From DASPKW01 sp038244055 (lineage in GTDB: Bacteria; Planctomycetota; Phycisphaerae; Tepidisphaerales; Tepidisphaeraceae): a stretch of 6,424 bases of DNA. A model generated the notes under the pieces. It had not been told where the DNA came from, did no database searches, and was given only the letters and a program-made list of their open reading frames with translations. This document shows, piece by piece, positions 5,271-6,424 of the stretch; within the stretch, counting starts at the first letter, position 1, and every line of letters begins with the position of its first letter. Position numbers and translations under genes: made by a program. The DNA lies in contig JBBRTW010000424.1 in the NCBI GenBank assembly GCA_038244055.1, positions 1-6,424 on the forward strand. The letters run 5' to 3'.

Positions 5271-6424
5271 ATGTCCAGGCCTTACCAGGCGTACGAGGGC
5301 AGCGATTTCATCGTGGATGGCGTGACCGAGGGGCAAACCGAGGGAGACATTGTCGCGCTGGGCGGCGGCGTGTACCAGATCAACTTCGGCTCGGAGTTCA
5401 GCTCGTGCCGGGTGTTCACGCTGCAAACGATCGACGACACGGCGGCCGAGCCGATAGAAGGGGTTCGCGTGACCCTGCTGGATGGCGGCAGCCTGTACAG
5501 CGTGGATCAAGAGGCCGGGGGATCGGCGACGGGGGAGATTGTGGATGATGATGTTGCCCCGCCGACGGATCTGGTCGCGACTGCGGTTTCAGGCTCGGAA
5601 ATCGATCTGAATTTCATTGATACTGGACCCAATGCAACATCGATCCATGTGGAGCGCTCCGCGGACGGGGGGGCGAACTGGAGCGAAGTCGGTACAGCGA
5701 GCTTGGCTGAAGACGGGACGGGCGCTTTTGGGGATACGGGCCTAGACCCGGGAATGTACTCGTACCGGGTCCGCGCGGCCGGGGCGAATGGCAACTACAG
5801 CGAGTACAGCAATGTTGCCAGCGCAACGAGCAGTGTGGACGAACCCACAGGCCTGACCGCGAGTGAAGCCTCCAGCAGCGAGGTCGATCTGGAGTTCACC
5901 AACAATGCCGACAATCTCGACACGTTCGACATCGAGCGGTCGGATGATGGTGGGTCAAGCTGGAGCCAGATTGGCCAGGCCTCGGGTTCGATGGGACAAG
6001 TGACCTACCAGGACACGTCGATCACGTCGGCATCGGGAGATTACATCTATCGCGTCAGGGGTGAGTATTATGATGGAGACCTCGGTACAATGGTACATTC
6101 GTTGTATTCGAACATCGCAGGCTCGGCCGGTCCCATCGCCGAGCCAGGTCAATGGCTGGAAGCCACAGATGTGGAGATCGACACTAAAGCCGGTGGTACT
6201 TTCGGCACCACCAAAGTGGTTTGGCATGATAGGGTCATAGCGAGGGAGGCAACCACCTACAAAATCCAAGCTGTTAAGCCGCCACCTGGCGCCGGTGTGC
6301 CAGCCAACCCCTTTACCGCACCGGAAGCGCAACAGTTGCTCAACTTTAAAACAACATTTGTCAAGATCAACTTTGCTGGTGCCGGTCCAGCGGGCGCGCC
6401 GTGGGTCTATACAGTGACGATCGC
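5271..6424 (+). CDS. Calx-beta/FN3 surface-type protein, C-terminus outside window, N-terminus possibly truncated
   Basis: A continuous frame of 384 codons runs off the window. Residues about 8-94 resemble the second half of a Calx-beta domain: a GSDFIVDG strand, FTLQTIDD, then a VRVTLL strand and the closing GEIVDDD. Two fibronectin type III domains follow (about 96-187 and 190-284). They are clear copies of each other, sharing ERS-x-DGG-x-x-WS, a Y-x-YRVR strand and a YSN-x-A end. Residues 285-384 belong to no family I recognise. Such repeats occur in extracellular adhesins and carbohydrate-active proteins. The ATG at 5271 is the first start after an in-frame TGA (5244-5246), with only a weak GGTGG before it. 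The protein has no signal peptide, and the first half of the Calx-beta fold is absent, so the frame may be the remnant or downstream part of a larger gene. Base composition falls to roughly 55 percent GC after 6060, from above 60 percent before it (hand estimate). Confidence 0.8.
   Translation, partial: MSRPYQAYEGSDFIVDGVTEGQTEGDIVALGGGVYQINFGSEFSSCRVFTLQTIDDTAAEPIEGVRVTLLDGGSLYSVDQEAGGSATGEIVDDDVAPPTDLVATAVSGSEIDLNFIDTGPNATSIHVERSADGGANWSEVGTASLAEDGTGAFGDTGLDPGMYSYRVRAAGANGNYSEYSNVASATSSVDEPTGLTASEASSSEVDLEFTNNADNLDTFDIERSDDGGSSWSQIGQASGSMGQVTYQDTSITSASGDYIYRVRGEYYDGDLGTMVHSLYSNIAGSAGPIAEPGQWLEATDVEIDTKAGGTFGTTKVVWHDRVIAREATTYKIQAVKPPPGAGVPANPFTAPEAQQLLNFKTTFVKINFAGAGPAGAPWVYTVTI

Overview
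The window reads as a chromosomal fragment from a high-GC bacterium, most likely a planctomycete (perhaps Phycisphaerae). This is an inference from gene content: an Sde182/DUF1593-type secreted protein, a secreted BD-FAE-like esterase, several small lipoproteins, and a Calx-beta/FN3 surface protein. There is no rRNA or marker gene to prove the lineage. I see no tRNA, rRNA, CRISPR array, insertion sequence, integrase or phage gene.

Layout, left to right. On the minus strand: an exported nucleoside-hydrolase-like Sde182 protein (1122 to below 1, 3' end outside the window); a single-domain rhodanese (1575-1195) directly behind a small lipoprotein (1948-1586), forming a two-gene operon; an intrinsic terminator (2035-2071); and a second small lipoprotein (2520-2128), a diverged paralog of the first. 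A divergent intergenic region leads to the plus strand: a secreted alpha/beta-hydrolase (2686-3648), then a glycine-zipper lipoprotein (3857-4165) with a textbook UUCG-loop terminator. A convergent intergenic region follows, holding a second terminator-like hairpin and a 7 x 7-bp tandem repeat that runs into the stop codon of a minus-strand HD-domain phosphohydrolase (5018-4431). After a second divergent region, an open plus-strand frame (5271 to beyond 6424) encodes part of a Calx-beta domain, two FN3 domains and an unrecognised C-terminal region.

Taken together, five of the seven genes other than the open-ended surface protein carry a signal peptide or lipobox, so the region is dominated by envelope and exported proteins. 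No shared pathway is evident, except that the lipoprotein and rhodanese are probably co-transcribed. The observations most worth a second look are the paralogous lipoprotein pair with its coupled rhodanese, the surface-protein frame that begins inside a Calx-beta domain, and the heptanucleotide repeat at a stop codon. I found no evidence for a complete new defence or mobile system.
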